A DNA stretch of 56,702 bases from Thermus brockianus (GCF_021462505.1 NZ_JAKEDV010000012.1:1-56702), one strand, 5' to 3'. Counted from the first letter of the stretch, positions 31,359-39,925 are shown. The notes: generated by a model from the sequence alone, not told the origin. Numbers and translations: made by a program.

Positions 31359-32276
31359 CTAGGCCTTACCCACGGAGCCAAAGAGCTCCATGCGGCTTTT
31401 CACCACCTCCTTCACCGCCTGCCGGGCCGGGCCCAGGTACTTCCTGGGGTCAAACTCCTTGGGGCTCTTCCCCAGGGTTTCCCGGATGAGGGCGGTAAAG
31501 GCCAGGCGCAGGTCGGTGTCGGTGTTGATCTTGGCCACGCCCAGGGCGATGGCCTTCCTGATGTCCTCGGGGTGGATGCCCGCCGCCTCCCCAATCTCCC
31601 CCCCGGCGGCGCGGAAGCGCTCCACGAGCTCGGGCGGCACGGCGCTCGCCCCGTGGAGGACGAGGGGAGCGGGGACAAGCTGGGCGATGCGCTCCAGGCG
31701 GGGGTGGTCAATGAAGGGACGGCCCTTCCCCTTGTAGGCCCCGTGGCTGGTGCCGATGGCCACCGCCAGGTAGTCGGCCCCCGTGCGCTCCATGAAGAGG
31801 CGGGCCTCCTCGGGGTTGGTGAGGAGGGCGTCCTTCTCGTCCACCGCCACGTGCTCCTCAATCCCCGCCAGGCGGCCCAGTTCCGCCTCCACCGTGACCC
31901 CCACGGCGTGGGCCGCCTCCACCACCCGCTTGGTTTCCCGGACGTTCGTCTCAAAGTCCTCGTGGGACTTGTCAATCATGACGCTGGTGAAGCCCTCCCT
32001 GAGGGCCTTGAGGACGCTTTCGTAGCTGGAGCCGTGGTCCAGGTGGATGGCCACGGGCACCCGGGCCTCCTTGGCCAGGGCCACCGCCATCTGGGTGAGG
32101 GCCCGGCCCCCGTACTTCATGGCCCCTTCGGATAGGGCCAGGATCACCGGGCTCCTAAGCTCCTCGGCGGCCTCGAGGATGGCCTGGGTGAACTCCATGT
32201 TGTTGGTGTTGAAGGCCCCCACCCCGTAGCCCTCGGCCCGCGCCTTCTTGAGGATTTCCAGTCCGGTCACCAGCAT
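31359..32276 (-). CDS. fba: Fructose-1,6-bisphosphate aldolase, class II
   Basis: This 305-residue zinc aldolase, the length of the solved T. aquaticus enzyme as I recall it, has the HLDHGSS metal motif, VEAELGRLAG, and GTSHGAYKG with the second His. It interconverts fructose bisphosphate with two triose phosphates. GGAGGCG lies before the ATG. It has a good promoter of its own with a palindrome around the -10. Confidence 0.95.
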   Translation of the reverse strand: MLVTGLEILKKARAEGYGVGAFNTNNMEFTQAILEAAEELRSPVILALSEGAMKYGGRALTQMAVALAKEARVPVAIHLDHGSSYESVLKALREGFTSVMIDKSHEDFETNVRETKRVVEAAHAVGVTVEAELGRLAGIEEHVAVDEKDALLTNPEEARLFMERTGADYLAVAIGTSHGAYKGKGRPFIDHPRLERIAQLVPAPLVLHGASAVPPELVERFRAAGGEIGEAAGIHPEDIRKAIALGVAKINTDTDLRLAFTALIRETLGKSPKEFDPRKYLGPARQAVKEVVKSRMELFGSVGKA

Positions 32277-32285
32277 AAACGCCTC

Positions 32286-32322
32286 CGCCCGGGATTATAC
32301 CCCGGGCGTGGAAGCGTGGAAA
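32286..32322 (-). promoter_or_regulatory. fba promoter with its -10 enclosed in a dyad
   Basis: TTTCCA (32322-32317), 17 bp, then the consensus TATAAT (32299-32294) on the minus strand. CGCCCGGG (32286-32293) and CCCGGGCG (32301-32308) are a perfect 8-bp inverted repeat whose 7-bp centre contains the -10, so a dimeric protein bound there would block polymerase. Confidence 0.75.
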
Positions 32323-32328
32323 CCAGGC

Positions 32329-33435
32329 CTAGTAGGCCTGTCCCGTGGCCTTGGTGAGGAGGAGGCGGAACTCGTGGGGGCTGGTGGCGGCGGAGAGGGC
32401 GTCCTCCAGGGAGATGAGCCCCTGGGTGTAGAGCTCCACCAGGTGTTGGTCAAAGGTGCGCATGCCGTGGATGCTCCCCTCCATCATGGCCTCCTTAATC
32501 TGGGGCGTCTTGTCCTCATCCTTGATGAGCTCCCGCACGTACGGGGTGGCGATGAGGACCTCGAGGGCCAACACCCGCCCCTGCCCATCCGCCCGGGGCA
32601 GGAGGCGCTGGGAAAGGATGCCGAGGAGGGATTCCGCCAGGAGGATGCGCACCTGCTGGTGCTCGTGCAAGGGGAAGAACTCAATGATGCGGTTGATGGT
32701 GCGCCAAGCGTCCAGGGTGTGGAGGGTGGAAAGGACCAGGTGCCCGGTCTGGGCGGCCATGAGGGCGGCCTCCACCGTCTCCTTGTCCCGCATCTCCCCG
32801 ATGAGGATCACGTCGGGGTCCTGGCGCATGGCGTACTTGACCCCGGAGTAGAAGCTATCCGTGTCTAGCCCCACCTCCCGCTGCACCACCAGGCTCTTCT
32901 TGTGCCGGTGCAAAAACTCTATGGGGTCCTCAATGGTGATGATGTTCTTGGCGTAGTGCAGGTTGATGTGGTCAATGAGGGCCGCCAGGGTGGTGCTCTT
33001 GCCGCTCCCCGTGGGCCCGGTGACCAGGATGAGGCCCCGCTCCTTGGCCGCTAGGTTTTCCATAACCTCCCGGGGCAGGCCCAGGGCCTCAAAACTGGGG
33101 ATGACCTCCGCCACCACCCGCATCACCAGGCCAAAGCTGCCCCGTTGCCTGAGGAGGTTACAGCGGAAACGGGCCACCCCGGGGATGGTGTAGGCGAAGT
33201 CCATCTCCTTCCGGTACTCCAGCTCCTCTTGTTGCTCCGGGGTGAGGAGGGCCCGCGCGATGGCCTCTGTATCCTTCGGGGTGAGGGGCCGGTTGCCAAA
33301 GGGCCTAAGCTTTCCGTCCACCCGGACCATCGGAGGGGCTCCCGCCTGCAGGTGGATATCCGAAGCCCGGGCCTGGACCATGGCCTTCAGCATCTCCAAA
33401 AGGCTTTGCTTTCCCTCGGAAGGGGCCTCGCTCAT
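32329..33435 (-). CDS. pilT: Type IV pilus retraction ATPase, PilT/PilU type
   Basis: This 368-residue secretion ATPase has Walker A GPTGSGKST, the Asp box IITIEDPIEF, Walker B DPDVILIGEMRD and the His box TGHLVLSTLHT. It powers pilus retraction, twitching and DNA uptake, a trait well known in Thermus. The C-terminal AIRNLIRE signature of classical PilT is not seen in that form, so PilU or a second PilT paralog is possible. It overlaps panC by 4 bp (ATGA). Confidence 0.9.
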   Translation of the reverse strand: MSEAPSEGKQSLLEMLKAMVQARASDIHLQAGAPPMVRVDGKLRPFGNRPLTPKDTEAIARALLTPEQQEELEYRKEMDFAYTIPGVARFRCNLLRQRGSFGLVMRVVAEVIPSFEALGLPREVMENLAAKERGLILVTGPTGSGKSTTLAALIDHINLHYAKNIITIEDPIEFLHRHKKSLVVQREVGLDTDSFYSGVKYAMRQDPDVILIGEMRDKETVEAALMAAQTGHLVLSTLHTLDAWRTINRIIEFFPLHEHQQVRILLAESLLGILSQRLLPRADGQGRVLALEVLIATPYVRELIKDEDKTPQIKEAMMEGSIHGMRTFDQHLVELYTQGLISLEDALSAATSPHEFRLLLTKATGQAY

Positions 33436-34262
33436 GGGTAGACCTCCAGGTTATCAATAAGCCGCACCTCGGGAAAGCGCCCGGCCACGATGCCCCTAGC
33501 CCCCTTCACCCAGTCGGAAAGGGGAAGGAGGGTCTCGGGGTCCACCAGGGCCAGGTAGTCCTTCCTAAACTCGGGCACCTCCGCCAAAACCGCCTCCCCA
33601 GCCCGCAGGGCCTCGGCCACGCTTCCGCCCTCCTTCGCCACCTCCCGCATGGCGGAAAGGGCCCTATAGAGCACGGTGGCCTTCTTGCGCCTTTCGGGGG
33701 AAAGGTAGACGTTGCGGCTGGAAAGGGCTAGGCCGTCCTCCTCCCGCACCGTGGGCACCCCCACCACCTCCAGGGGAAAGCCCAGGTCCCGCACCATCTT
33801 GCGGATCACAAGGAGTTGCTGGTAGTCCTTCTCCCCGAAGTAGGCCCGCCTCGGCCCCACCAGGAGGAAGAGGCGGGCCACCACCGTGGCCACTCCTTGG
33901 AAATGGCCGGGGCGCACCTCCCCTTCCCATAGGGCGGTGAGGGGGCCTTCCACCTGGACCCGGGTGGCAAAGCCCTTGGGGTACATCTCCTCCACGCTGG
34001 GGGCGAAGAGGAGGTCCACCCCCGCCGCCTCCAGAAGGGCCTGGTCCCGCTCCAGGTCCCGGGGGTAGCGGTGGTAATCCTCCCCAGGCCCGAACTGCAA
34101 GGGGTTCACGAAGATGGACACCACCACGAAGGGGTTTTCTGCCCGGGCCCTTTCCACCAAGGCCAGGTGGCCGGCGTGGAGGTAGCCCATGGTGGGCACG
34201 AAGCCCACCCCTTCCCGGGGCAACGCCGCCCGGAGTTCCGCCACGGTGCGGACCACGTTCAC
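33432..34262 (-). CDS. panC: Pantothenate synthetase
   Basis: This 276-residue enzyme joins pantoate and beta-alanine with ATP for coenzyme A synthesis. VPTMGYLHAGHLALV is the HIGH-type nucleotide motif, and FGEKDYQQLLVIR and LALSSRNVYL are family signatures. The start is GTG, 7 nt after TATACT (34275-34270). It is co-transcribed with pilT, an unusual partnership with no evident functional link. Confidence 0.94.
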   Translation of the reverse strand: MNVVRTVAELRAALPREGVGFVPTMGYLHAGHLALVERARAENPFVVVSIFVNPLQFGPGEDYHRYPRDLERDQALLEAAGVDLLFAPSVEEMYPKGFATRVQVEGPLTALWEGEVRPGHFQGVATVVARLFLLVGPRRAYFGEKDYQQLLVIRKMVRDLGFPLEVVGVPTVREEDGLALSSRNVYLSPERRKKATVLYRALSAMREVAKEGGSVAEALRAGEAVLAEVPEFRKDYLALVDPETLLPLSDWVKGARGIVAGRFPEVRLIDNLEVYP

Positions 34263-34269
34263 GGGGCCC

Positions 34270-34277
34270 AGTATACT
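34270..34277. promoter_or_regulatory. Palindromic -10 shared by two divergent leaderless genes
   Basis: AGTATACT reads as TATACT on both strands. On the plus strand it is 6 nt before the GTG at 34284, and on the minus strand 7 nt before the panC GTG. The whole gap between the two genes is 21 bp, so one melting site must serve both directions. Confidence 0.65.
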
Positions 34278-34283
34278 TTCCCT

Positions 34284-34565
34284 GTGGGGAAGAGGAAACG
34301 GGAGGAAAAGCTCAAGAGAAAGGCCCTGAAGGAATGGGAGGCGCGCCGGCCCAAGACCTTCCGCGAGGCCTTAAAGTACTTCCCCGGGGTGTTTTTCCGC
34401 ACCACCTTGGTGATGATGGGAGCGGTGAGCCTCATCCTGCTGGCGGCGGCCTTGGGGCTTAAGGTGGCGGCAAGCTTTTGGTTCCAGCTCCTCGTCTACC
34501 TGGGCTTCTACCTGGCCTTCCAGCGCTTCATCATGGGGCCTTTGGCCCCGCCCCGCATCAAGTAG
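34284..34565 (+). CDS. Small two-helix membrane protein of unknown function
   Basis: This 93-residue protein has a very basic first 30 residues (KRKREEKLKRKALKEWEARR) followed by two membrane helices (about 38-60 and 64-82) and a short basic tail. I do not recognise a family. The GTG start is set by TATACT at N6, and the open frame further upstream is a shadow of panC. Its TAG is directly followed by the convergent rsfS stop. The basic N-terminus should lie inside. Confidence 0.7.
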   Translation: MGKRKREEKLKRKALKEWEARRPKTFREALKYFPGVFFRTTLVMMGAVSLILLAAALGLKVAASFWFQLLVYLGFYLAFQRFIMGPLAPPRIK

Positions 34566-34907
34566 TTAAAGCCTTTCGGCGTCGGCCCAGAAGCCCTCGA
34601 GGTCGTAGTACTCCCGGGCCTCGGGGGTCATGAGGTGGACCACCACCTCCCCGTAGTCCAGGACCACCCAGCGGGGGCTTTGCCCCTCCGTGGGCCTAGG
34701 GCGCAACCCCTCCTCCTCTAGCTTCTCCTGCACGTGCCGCTCCAGGGCCTGGAGGTGCGGGGTGCTGGTGGCGCTCGCCACCACGAAGTAGTCCAGGCTT
34801 TCGGAAACGGCCCTGAGGTCCAGGGCCACCACGTTCTCCGCCTTTTTTTCCCAAAGAAGTTCCTTAATGCGCCCGACGAGCTCTACCGCCTCCTTGGTCT
34901 TCACCAT
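34566..34907 (-). CDS. rsfS: Ribosomal silencing factor RsfS
   Basis: This 113-residue RsfS/YbeB/DUF143 protein has the family blocks ALDLRAVSESLDYFVVASATS and WVVLDYGEVVVHLMTPEAREYYDLEGFW (in shorter pieces WVVLDYGEVVVH and AREYYDLEGFW). It binds L14 and blocks joining of the ribosome subunits when nutrients are short. It is the last gene of the rplU operon, 6 bp behind the LCP gene. Confidence 0.92.
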   Translation of the reverse strand: MVKTKEAVELVGRIKELLWEKKAENVVALDLRAVSESLDYFVVASATSTPHLQALERHVQEKLEEEGLRPRPTEGQSPRWVVLDYGEVVVHLMTPEAREYYDLEGFWADAERL

Positions 34908-34913
34908 CTAGCC

Positions 34914-36011
34914 TCATTGTAGCAGGTCCTTCCCAAGCTCCACCACCACGCCCGAAAGGGGCCTATGGGGGGCGAGGAGGGGCAGGTGGAAAAGCTCGGC
35001 GTAGTAGGCCCCGGCCACGGGGTCTTGGGTGTAGACGGCGCTCCTCTCTACCCCCGCCTCCTCCAAAACGGGCCTTACCCCTTCCCTTTGCAAAAGCGCC
35101 TGCCCCCAGCGCAAAAGCGCCCCTTCTCCTCGCAACACCACCGGCACGTCCGGGGGTGCCAAAGGGGGGTTTTCGCCGAAGAAAGCGGCGAGGAAGCGGG
35201 CCCGGGCCTCCTCGTCCACGTAGAGGAAGGTGCCGGGGCCCTCCCGGGTGGGCAGGGTGGCCAGGGAAACCTTAAGCCCCTGGACGGCGGGTAGATAGCC
35301 CAGGACCTCCTCGAGGGTGAGGTCCGTGTCCAACTGGGCCCAGACCTCCCGCAGGGCCAGGGCCAAGGCGGGCCAGGTGCGGGGGTCTTGGGCTTTCCGC
35401 AAGACTTGGACCAACACCTCCTTGATGCGGTCCAGCCGGGCGTAGTCCCCCAGGGCATCGTGGCGGAAGCGCATGTACTTCACCGCCTCCTCCCCGTTTA
35501 GGTGGAGGCGGCCTGCGGGGAAGTCTATGAAGAGCCTGGCCGCCCGGTCGGTGTAGCGCATGGGCCTTTCCAGATAGACCTCCACCCCCCCCACGGCGTC
35601 CACCACCCGGGCCACGCTCTCCAGGGTGAGGATGAGGTGCCTTTCCACCACCATCCCCGTGGCCTCGGCCACCGCCCGCTTTAGAAGCTCCGCCCCACCC
35701 CGGCCGTAGGCGGCGTTCACCTTGCCCCCCACCAGGGGGCTATAGAGGTCGCGGGGGATGGCCACCCCCTTGGCCTCCTGGCCCCTTAGGCGCAGGTAAA
35801 AGATGGTGTCCGTGCGGGAACCGGGGCCGCAGGGGGTGTGGTAGCCGCAGTACTCTATGTCCCGGGCCGCCACCACCACCCCCATCTCCGGCAAGGCCCC
35901 CGCCCGCACGGGGCGCACCTCCCCCTCCTCCTTCGGACGGGGCAGGGAAAGAACGCCCCCAAGGGCGAAAAGCGCCAAGGCCAAGAGGAGGAAGGAAACC
36001 CTAGGGCGCAT
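34914..36011 (-). CDS. LytR-CpsA-Psr family cell-envelope transferase
   Basis: This 365-residue protein has an N-terminal membrane helix and an LCP domain with the signatures RTDTIFYLRL, VAIPRDLY, VNAAYGRGG, LNGEEAVKYMRFRHD and YARLDR. LCP enzymes attach wall polymers from a polyprenyl-phosphate carrier to peptidoglycan. A C-terminal region of unknown fold follows. It overlaps yqeK by 11 bp and lies between yqeK and rsfS. Confidence 0.9.
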   Translation of the reverse strand: MRPRVSFLLLALALFALGGVLSLPRPKEEGEVRPVRAGALPEMGVVVAARDIEYCGYHTPCGPGSRTDTIFYLRLRGQEAKGVAIPRDLYSPLVGGKVNAAYGRGGAELLKRAVAEATGMVVERHLILTLESVARVVDAVGGVEVYLERPMRYTDRAARLFIDFPAGRLHLNGEEAVKYMRFRHDALGDYARLDRIKEVLVQVLRKAQDPRTWPALALALREVWAQLDTDLTLEEVLGYLPAVQGLKVSLATLPTREGPGTFLYVDEEARARFLAAFFGENPPLAPPDVPVVLRGEGALLRWGQALLQREGVRPVLEEAGVERSAVYTQDPVAGAYYAELFHLPLLAPHRPLSGVVVELGKDLLQ

Positions 36012-36558
36012 GTTGGAGGCTCTCGTACACCTCCAGGGTCCTGGGGTGGACGGGAATGCCCTTGCCCTGGAGGTAGTGCACCTTGTTGACCACCGCCTCC
36101 CGGTAGGCCTCCCGAAGCCTCCCCGAAAGGGCGAGGTCGCGGATCTCCCCGTTCACCCCCCTCCCGGGCTCGGAAACGTCGGCCACGTAGAGGGCCATGC
36201 CCAGCCCGTTCTCGGGGGAAACCCCGTAGACGTGCCCCTCTATGGCCTCCAGGACCTCCGGGTCCTCCACCCCCCAAGCCTCCGCCAGCCTGCGGGCCGC
36301 CCGGCCGTGGAGGGCCAAGGGGTGGGCCCTCTCCACCTCGTTCTCCGGGGAGGCTAGGCGCAAAAGCTCCTCCAAAGGCAGGTCCCGCGCCGCATCGTGC
36401 AGAAGCCCCGCCAAGTAGGCCCGTTCGGGGTCTAGGCCGTTCCTCTCGGCGATGGTGCGGGCAAGCTCGGCCACCCGCAGGATGTGCGCCCACCTTTCCG
36501 GGGTCACCAAAGGCCTCACCTTTTCCAAAAGCTCAGCGGTAGAGGGCGTGCTTTTCAA
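36001..36558 (-). CDS. yqeK: HD-domain hydrolase YqeK
   Basis: This 185-residue HD protein has WAHILRVAELA, the metal pair in LLHDAARDLP, and GHVYGVSPENGLGMALYVAD. YqeK homologues are diadenosine tetraphosphatases, and the gene commonly lies between nadD and rsfS, as here. It overlaps nadD by 26 bp and the LCP gene by 11 bp. Confidence 0.92.
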   Translation of the reverse strand: MKSTPSTAELLEKVRPLVTPERWAHILRVAELARTIAERNGLDPERAYLAGLLHDAARDLPLEELLRLASPENEVERAHPLALHGRAARRLAEAWGVEDPEVLEAIEGHVYGVSPENGLGMALYVADVSEPGRGVNGEIRDLALSGRLREAYREAVVNKVHYLQGKGIPVHPRTLEVYESLQHAP

Positions 36559-37093
36559 GGTACACCTCCACGGCCCGGGGCACCCAGTAGCGCACGGAAA
36601 GCCCTTCCCGGATGCGCCGCCTGATCTCGGTGCTAGAGATGCCCACCTCCGGCACCCAAAGGGGCACCACGGGCACGGGCATCGCCTCCAAAGGATACCC
36701 CGGGCGGGCCACGGCCACCAGGGTGGCGAGCTCGTGGAGCCGGTGCCCTTCCTTCCAGGTGAGGACGTCCCGGTAGGCGTCGGCCCCGGTGATGAAAAAG
36801 AGCTCGTCCTCGGGGAAAAGCTTGCGGGCTTCCTCCAGGGTATCCACGGTGTAGCTGGGCCCGGGGCGGTCTAGCTCCAGCCTCGAGGCCCCAAACCTCC
36901 GGTCCTCCGCCGTGGCCAAGAGGACCATCTCGTACCGGGCCTCCGGGGGGGCCACGGGGGTCTTGTGGGGCGGACGGGCGGCCACCACGAAGAGGACCTG
37001 GTCCAGGCCCAGGGCGCTGGCCGCCTCGCTGGCGGCGATGAGGTGCCCCAGGTGGATGGGGTCAAAGGAGCCGCCAAAAAGGCCAATCCGCAC
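36533..37093 (-). CDS. nadD: Nicotinate-nucleotide adenylyltransferase
   Basis: This 186-residue enzyme of NAD synthesis has GSFDPIHLGHL, with the nucleotide HxGH motif, and the C-terminal ISSTEIRRRI. The start is GTG at 37093, 1 nt after the obgE stop. The in-frame ATG at 37117 lies within obgE and is less likely. A nicotinamidase candidate sits elsewhere in the window at 2792. Confidence 0.93.
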   Translation of the reverse strand: MRIGLFGGSFDPIHLGHLIAASEAASALGLDQVLFVVAARPPHKTPVAPPEARYEMVLLATAEDRRFGASRLELDRPGPSYTVDTLEEARKLFPEDELFFITGADAYRDVLTWKEGHRLHELATLVAVARPGYPLEAMPVPVVPLWVPEVGISSTEIRRRIREGLSVRYWVPRAVEVYLEKHALYR

Positions 37094-37094
37094 C

Positions 37095-38345
37095 CTAGCC
37101 CTCCGGGATGTACTCAAACTCCAGCCCCCCCAGGCGCACCACGTCCCCCGCCCGCACCCCCTTGGCCCGAAGGGCCGCCTCCACCCCGTGACGCTTGAAG
37201 ACCTCCTGCAGGTACCCCGCCGCCTCGGAAAGGTCGCCCTTTAGCCGCTTGAGGTAGCGCTCCACCTCCGGGGCCCGCACCTCGTAGACCCCCTCAGCCA
37301 CGGGCACCACCTCCACCCCTGCCCGCACCTCGGTCTTGGGGATGGGCTTGGGCAACTCGGGAGCCGGGGTGGCCTGGACCAGGCTCCAGAGGGCCTCCTT
37401 TAGCGCATCCAGGCCTTCCCCGGTAAGGGCGCTCACCGGAAGGACGGGAAGGCCCTCCGGGAGGAGCTCCGCCACCCTGACCTCCACCTCCTTGGGGGCG
37501 AGGAGGTCCACCTTGTTGAGGGCGATGAGGGCCGGGCGGCGGAGGAGGGCGGGGTCGTAGGCCCCCACTTCCTGGCGCAAGGTGGCGAGGACCTCCTTGG
37601 GGTTTTCCGTGGCGTCCAGCACGTAGAGGAGAACCCGGGTCCGGGCGATGTGGCGCAGGAACTCCAGGCCAAGCCCCTTCCCCTGGCTCGCCCCCTCAAT
37701 GATCCCCGGGATGTCCGCCAGGGTGAAGCGGGCCTCCTCGGAAAGCTCCACCACCCCCAGGTTGGGGCTCAGGGTGGTGAAGGGGTAAGGGGCGATCTTG
37801 GGGTGGGCGCGGGTGGTGGCGGCGAGGAGGCTGGACTTGCCGGCGTTGGGATAGCCCACGAGGCCTACGTCGGCGATGAGCATGAGCTCCAGGCGGAGTC
37901 TGCGCCTCTCCCCCTCCTCCCCCGCCTCGGCGAAGCGGGGAGCCTGGCGGGTGGGGGTGACGAAATGGGTGTTCCCCCGCCCCCCCTCCCCGCCCCGGGC
38001 CACCAGGAGCACCTCCCCTTCCTGGGTCAGGTCCCCCAAAAGCTCTCCCGTGTCCGCATCGTAAACCCGGGTCCCCCGGGGCACCTCTATGTAAAGGTCC
38101 CGCCCGGCGCGGCCGTGCTGGCCGCTTCCCTTGCCGTGCTCCCCGTCTTCCGCCTTATAGGTGCGCTTGGAAAGCTCGGAAAGGGAGTCCACGCTCCCCC
38201 GGGCCCGGAGGTAGACGCTCCCCCCCCGCCCCCCGTCCCCCCCGTCCGGCCCTCCTTTGGGCACGAACTTTTCCCGGCGGAAGGAAACGGCGCCGTCGCC
38301 ACCCTTGCCGGCGGCGACGGTGATGAGGAGAACGTCTTGGAACAC
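37095..38345 (-). CDS. obgE: GTPase ObgE/CgtA
   Basis: This 416-residue GTPase has the glycine-rich Obg domain (residues 1-157), the G domain with [19 protein letters not shown] and NKVDLL, and a C-terminal OCT domain. It acts in large-subunit assembly and stress. It lies 1 bp after rpmA, as in many bacteria. Confidence 0.96.
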   Translation of the reverse strand: MFQDVLLITVAAGKGGDGAVSFRREKFVPKGGPDGGDGGRGGSVYLRARGSVDSLSELSKRTYKAEDGEHGKGSGQHGRAGRDLYIEVPRGTRVYDADTGELLGDLTQEGEVLLVARGGEGGRGNTHFVTPTRQAPRFAEAGEEGERRRLRLELMLIADVGLVGYPNAGKSSLLAATTRAHPKIAPYPFTTLSPNLGVVELSEEARFTLADIPGIIEGASQGKGLGLEFLRHIARTRVLLYVLDATENPKEVLATLRQEVGAYDPALLRRPALIALNKVDLLAPKEVEVRVAELLPEGLPVLPVSALTGEGLDALKEALWSLVQATPAPELPKPIPKTEVRAGVEVVPVAEGVYEVRAPEVERYLKRLKGDLSEAAGYLQEVFKRHGVEAALRAKGVRAGDVVRLGGLEFEYIPEG

Positions 38346-38346
38346 C

Positions 38347-38604
38347 TTACGCCAAGGGGCGCACGTGCACGTACCGGCCTAGACGCCCCTTGTCCTGGAA
38401 CTCCACCACCCCGTCCACCAGGGCGAAGAGGGTGAAGTCCCGGCCCATGCCCACGTTCTTGCCCGGCTTGAACTTGGTGCCCCGCTGGCGGACCAGGATG
38501 TTACCCGCCCGCACCACCTGGCCGCCGTAACGCTTCACGCCCAAGCGCTTGGCCTGGGAGTCGCGGCCGTTTTTGGTAGAACCTAGACCCTTTTTATGCG
38601 CCAT
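38347..38604 (-). CDS. rpmA: 50S ribosomal protein L27
   Basis: This 85-residue protein starts [27 protein letters not shown] in short ([20 protein letters not shown]), the L27 N-terminus that reaches the peptidyl-transferase centre. There is no cleavable N-terminal extension as in Firmicutes. It is 3 bp after rplU. Confidence 0.97.
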   Translation of the reverse strand: MAHKKGLGSTKNGRDSQAKRLGVKRYGGQVVRAGNILVRQRGTKFKPGKNVGMGRDFTLFALVDGVVEFQDKGRLGRYVHVRPLA

Positions 38605-38607
38605 GGC

Positions 38608-38913
38608 TCACCCCTGGATTTCCTTGATGAGGATCTCGGTGTAGGGCTGGCGGTGCCCCTTCTTGCGCCGGTACTGAACCTTGGCCTTGAACTTGGAGAT
38701 GGTGATCTTCTTGCCCCGGCCGTGGGCCAGCACCTCGGCCACCACCTTGGCCCCCTCCACGAAGGGGGTCCCTACCCGTATTCCCTCGCCCCCCAAGAGC
38801 AGGACGGGGAGCTCCACCTGGCTGCCGGGCTCGGCGGCCAGCTTCTCCACCCTGAGCTTAAGCCCGGGCTCCACCCGGTACTGCTTTCCACCCGTCTTGA
38901 CGATTGCGTACAT
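38608..38913 (-). CDS. rplU: 50S ribosomal protein L21
   Basis: This 101-residue L21 has the start [17 protein letters not shown] and the basic C-terminal [16 protein letters not shown]. It is the first gene of the rplU-rpmA-obgE-nadD-yqeK-lcp-rsfS operon. GGGAAGGGGAAGG lies before the ATG. Confidence 0.97.
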   Translation of the reverse strand: MYAIVKTGGKQYRVEPGLKLRVEKLAAEPGSQVELPVLLLGGEGIRVGTPFVEGAKVVAEVLAHGRGKKITISKFKAKVQYRRKKGHRQPYTEILIKEIQG

Positions 38914-38956
38914 GGCCTTCCCCTTCCCAAAGCCCCAGAGGGCCTACCGGTCTTCC

Positions 38957-38985
38957 ACTATACCCAAGCGGGGGGCTTCCCGCAA
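38957..38985 (-). promoter_or_regulatory. Promoter of the rplU operon
   Basis: TTGCGG (38985-38980), 17 bp, then TATAGT (38962-38957) on the minus strand. The leader is about 37 nt. Confidence 0.75.
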
Positions 38986-39195
38986 GCGCCTCTGCTGCTG
39001 CGTTCTCCTCCTTTTTTCCGTAGGGGCTTGACCAAGGGAAAACAAAGAGGGGGTTGGGTAAGGTATGCGAATGCTCCTCCTCCTTTAGACCACCACATGG
39101 GCCCCCACGGTCTTCCGGCTCCCCAGAAAACCCGCGCCCACCCACCCCTCCCCCTTTCCCTGCCCGAACCGAGTTAGGGGTCCAGGCCCTGGGGT
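38986..39195. other. Intergenic stretch with no recognised feature
   Basis: Between the rplU promoter and the doubtful frame at 39196 there is no convincing gene, RNA or terminator. It has a TTTTTT run, a TTGACC without a partner -10, and pyrimidine-rich stretches. It is less GC-biased than the coding DNA around it. Confidence 0.5.
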
Positions 39196-39549
39196 ATGTC
39201 CCCCTTTTCCTCCCTAGACCGGGGCTTTGACCGGGTCTCCCGGATGGGGCAGGAGGAATGGGACATGGGGTTCCTCATCCGGTCCCTACGCCAACGGGAG
39301 GTGGAGATGGAGGAGGGGGAGCGCTACCCGGAGGTGCGGGAGGCGGAGGGCAAGGGGGCTTGGCTTTCTGGGTACGACGGGAGGAGGGTGGAGGTGAAGC
39401 TCTTTCTGGCCCAAGGTCCTCCTTCCCTGCGGGGCGTGGCGGTGCGGGTGCTTGGGGGTTTTTCCCAGCAACCGGCACGGGGTGGGGGAAGGGATGCGAG
39501 CTCAGCTCCGCCTGCACTTGACAAAGGTGCCAAGCTTCACTATAGTTAA
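39196..39549 (+). CDS. Doubtful hypothetical frame, possibly a gene remnant
   Basis: The frame encodes 117 residues without recognisable motifs. Codons up to about 39455 follow the genome's G/C third-position pattern (for example the RQREVEMEEGERYPEVREAE stretch). The last 30 codons do not, and they run through the tRNA promoter at 39518-39546. I see no ribosome site. It may be the decayed front of a lost gene, or chance. Confidence 0.3.
   Translation: MSPFSSLDRGFDRVSRMGQEEWDMGFLIRSLRQREVEMEEGERYPEVREAEGKGAWLSGYDGRRVEVKLFLAQGPPSLRGVAVRVLGGFSQQPARGGGRDASSAPPALDKGAKLHYS
39518..39546 (+). promoter_or_regulatory. Promoter of the initiator tRNA gene
   Basis: TTGACA (39518-39523), exactly 17 bp, then TATAGT (39541-39546). 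It is the closest match to consensus in the window. Confidence 0.9.
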
Positions 39550-39558
39550 GGATGGCGA

Positions 39559-39635
<77 letters not shown>

Positions 39636-39640
39636 AACCG

Positions 39641-39669
39641 CCCCCGGGCACAATGGGCCCGGGGGTTTT
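39641..39669 (+). terminator. Terminator of tRNA-fMet
   Basis: CCCCCGGGC and GCCCGGGGG form a perfect 9-bp stem with a 7-nt loop, followed by TTTT. Confidence 0.9.
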
Positions 39670-39673
39670 GCCT

Positions 39674-39679
39674 TACCCT
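39674..39679 (+). promoter_or_regulatory. -10 hexamer for a leaderless pterin dehydratase mRNA
   Basis: TACCCT, then TAGGGC, then ATG at 39686. The hexamer follows the tRNA terminator by 4 bp. Confidence 0.6.
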
Positions 39680-39685
39680 TAGGGC

Positions 39686-39922
39686 ATGGACTGGGAGGTG
39701 CGCCAAGACCCCGAGCGCCTCTACAAGCGCTTCCGCTTCAAGGACTTCCGGGAGGCCCTGGCCTTCGCCAACCGGGTGGGGGAACTGGCCGAGGCCCAGG
39801 GCCACCACCCCCGCCTCACCGTGGCCTGGGGCCAAGTGGAGGTGGAGTGGTGGACCCACAGCGCCGGGGGCATCACGGAGAAGGACCGGGAGATGGCCCG
39901 CCTCACGGATAGCCTCCTGTAG
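39686..39922 (+). CDS. 4a-hydroxytetrahydrobiopterin dehydratase (PCD/DCoH)
   Basis: This 78-residue protein has FKDFREALAFANRVGELAEAQGHHP and VEVEWWTHSAGGITEKD (in shorter parts AEAQGHHPRL and WTHSAGGITEKD), the PCD active-site His cluster and Thr/Ser loop. It dehydrates pterin carbinolamine. No phenylalanine hydroxylase is nearby. Shorter than typical PCDs, it begins directly at the first strand. Its TAG stop forms part of the next gene's -10. Confidence 0.88.
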   Translation: MDWEVRQDPERLYKRFRFKDFREALAFANRVGELAEAQGHHPRLTVAWGQVEVEWWTHSAGGITEKDREMARLTDSLL

Positions 39923-39925
39923 GCT
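39920..39925 (+). promoter_or_regulatory. -10 hexamer containing a stop codon
   Basis: TAGGCT includes the TAG stop of the pterin dehydratase gene and lies 6 nt before the ATG of the thioesterase at 39932. Confidence 0.55.

Noticed and set aside
32329-34262. A functional link between pilT and panC
   Set aside because: They overlap by 4 bp, but I know of no shared pathway. Close packing is general in this genome.
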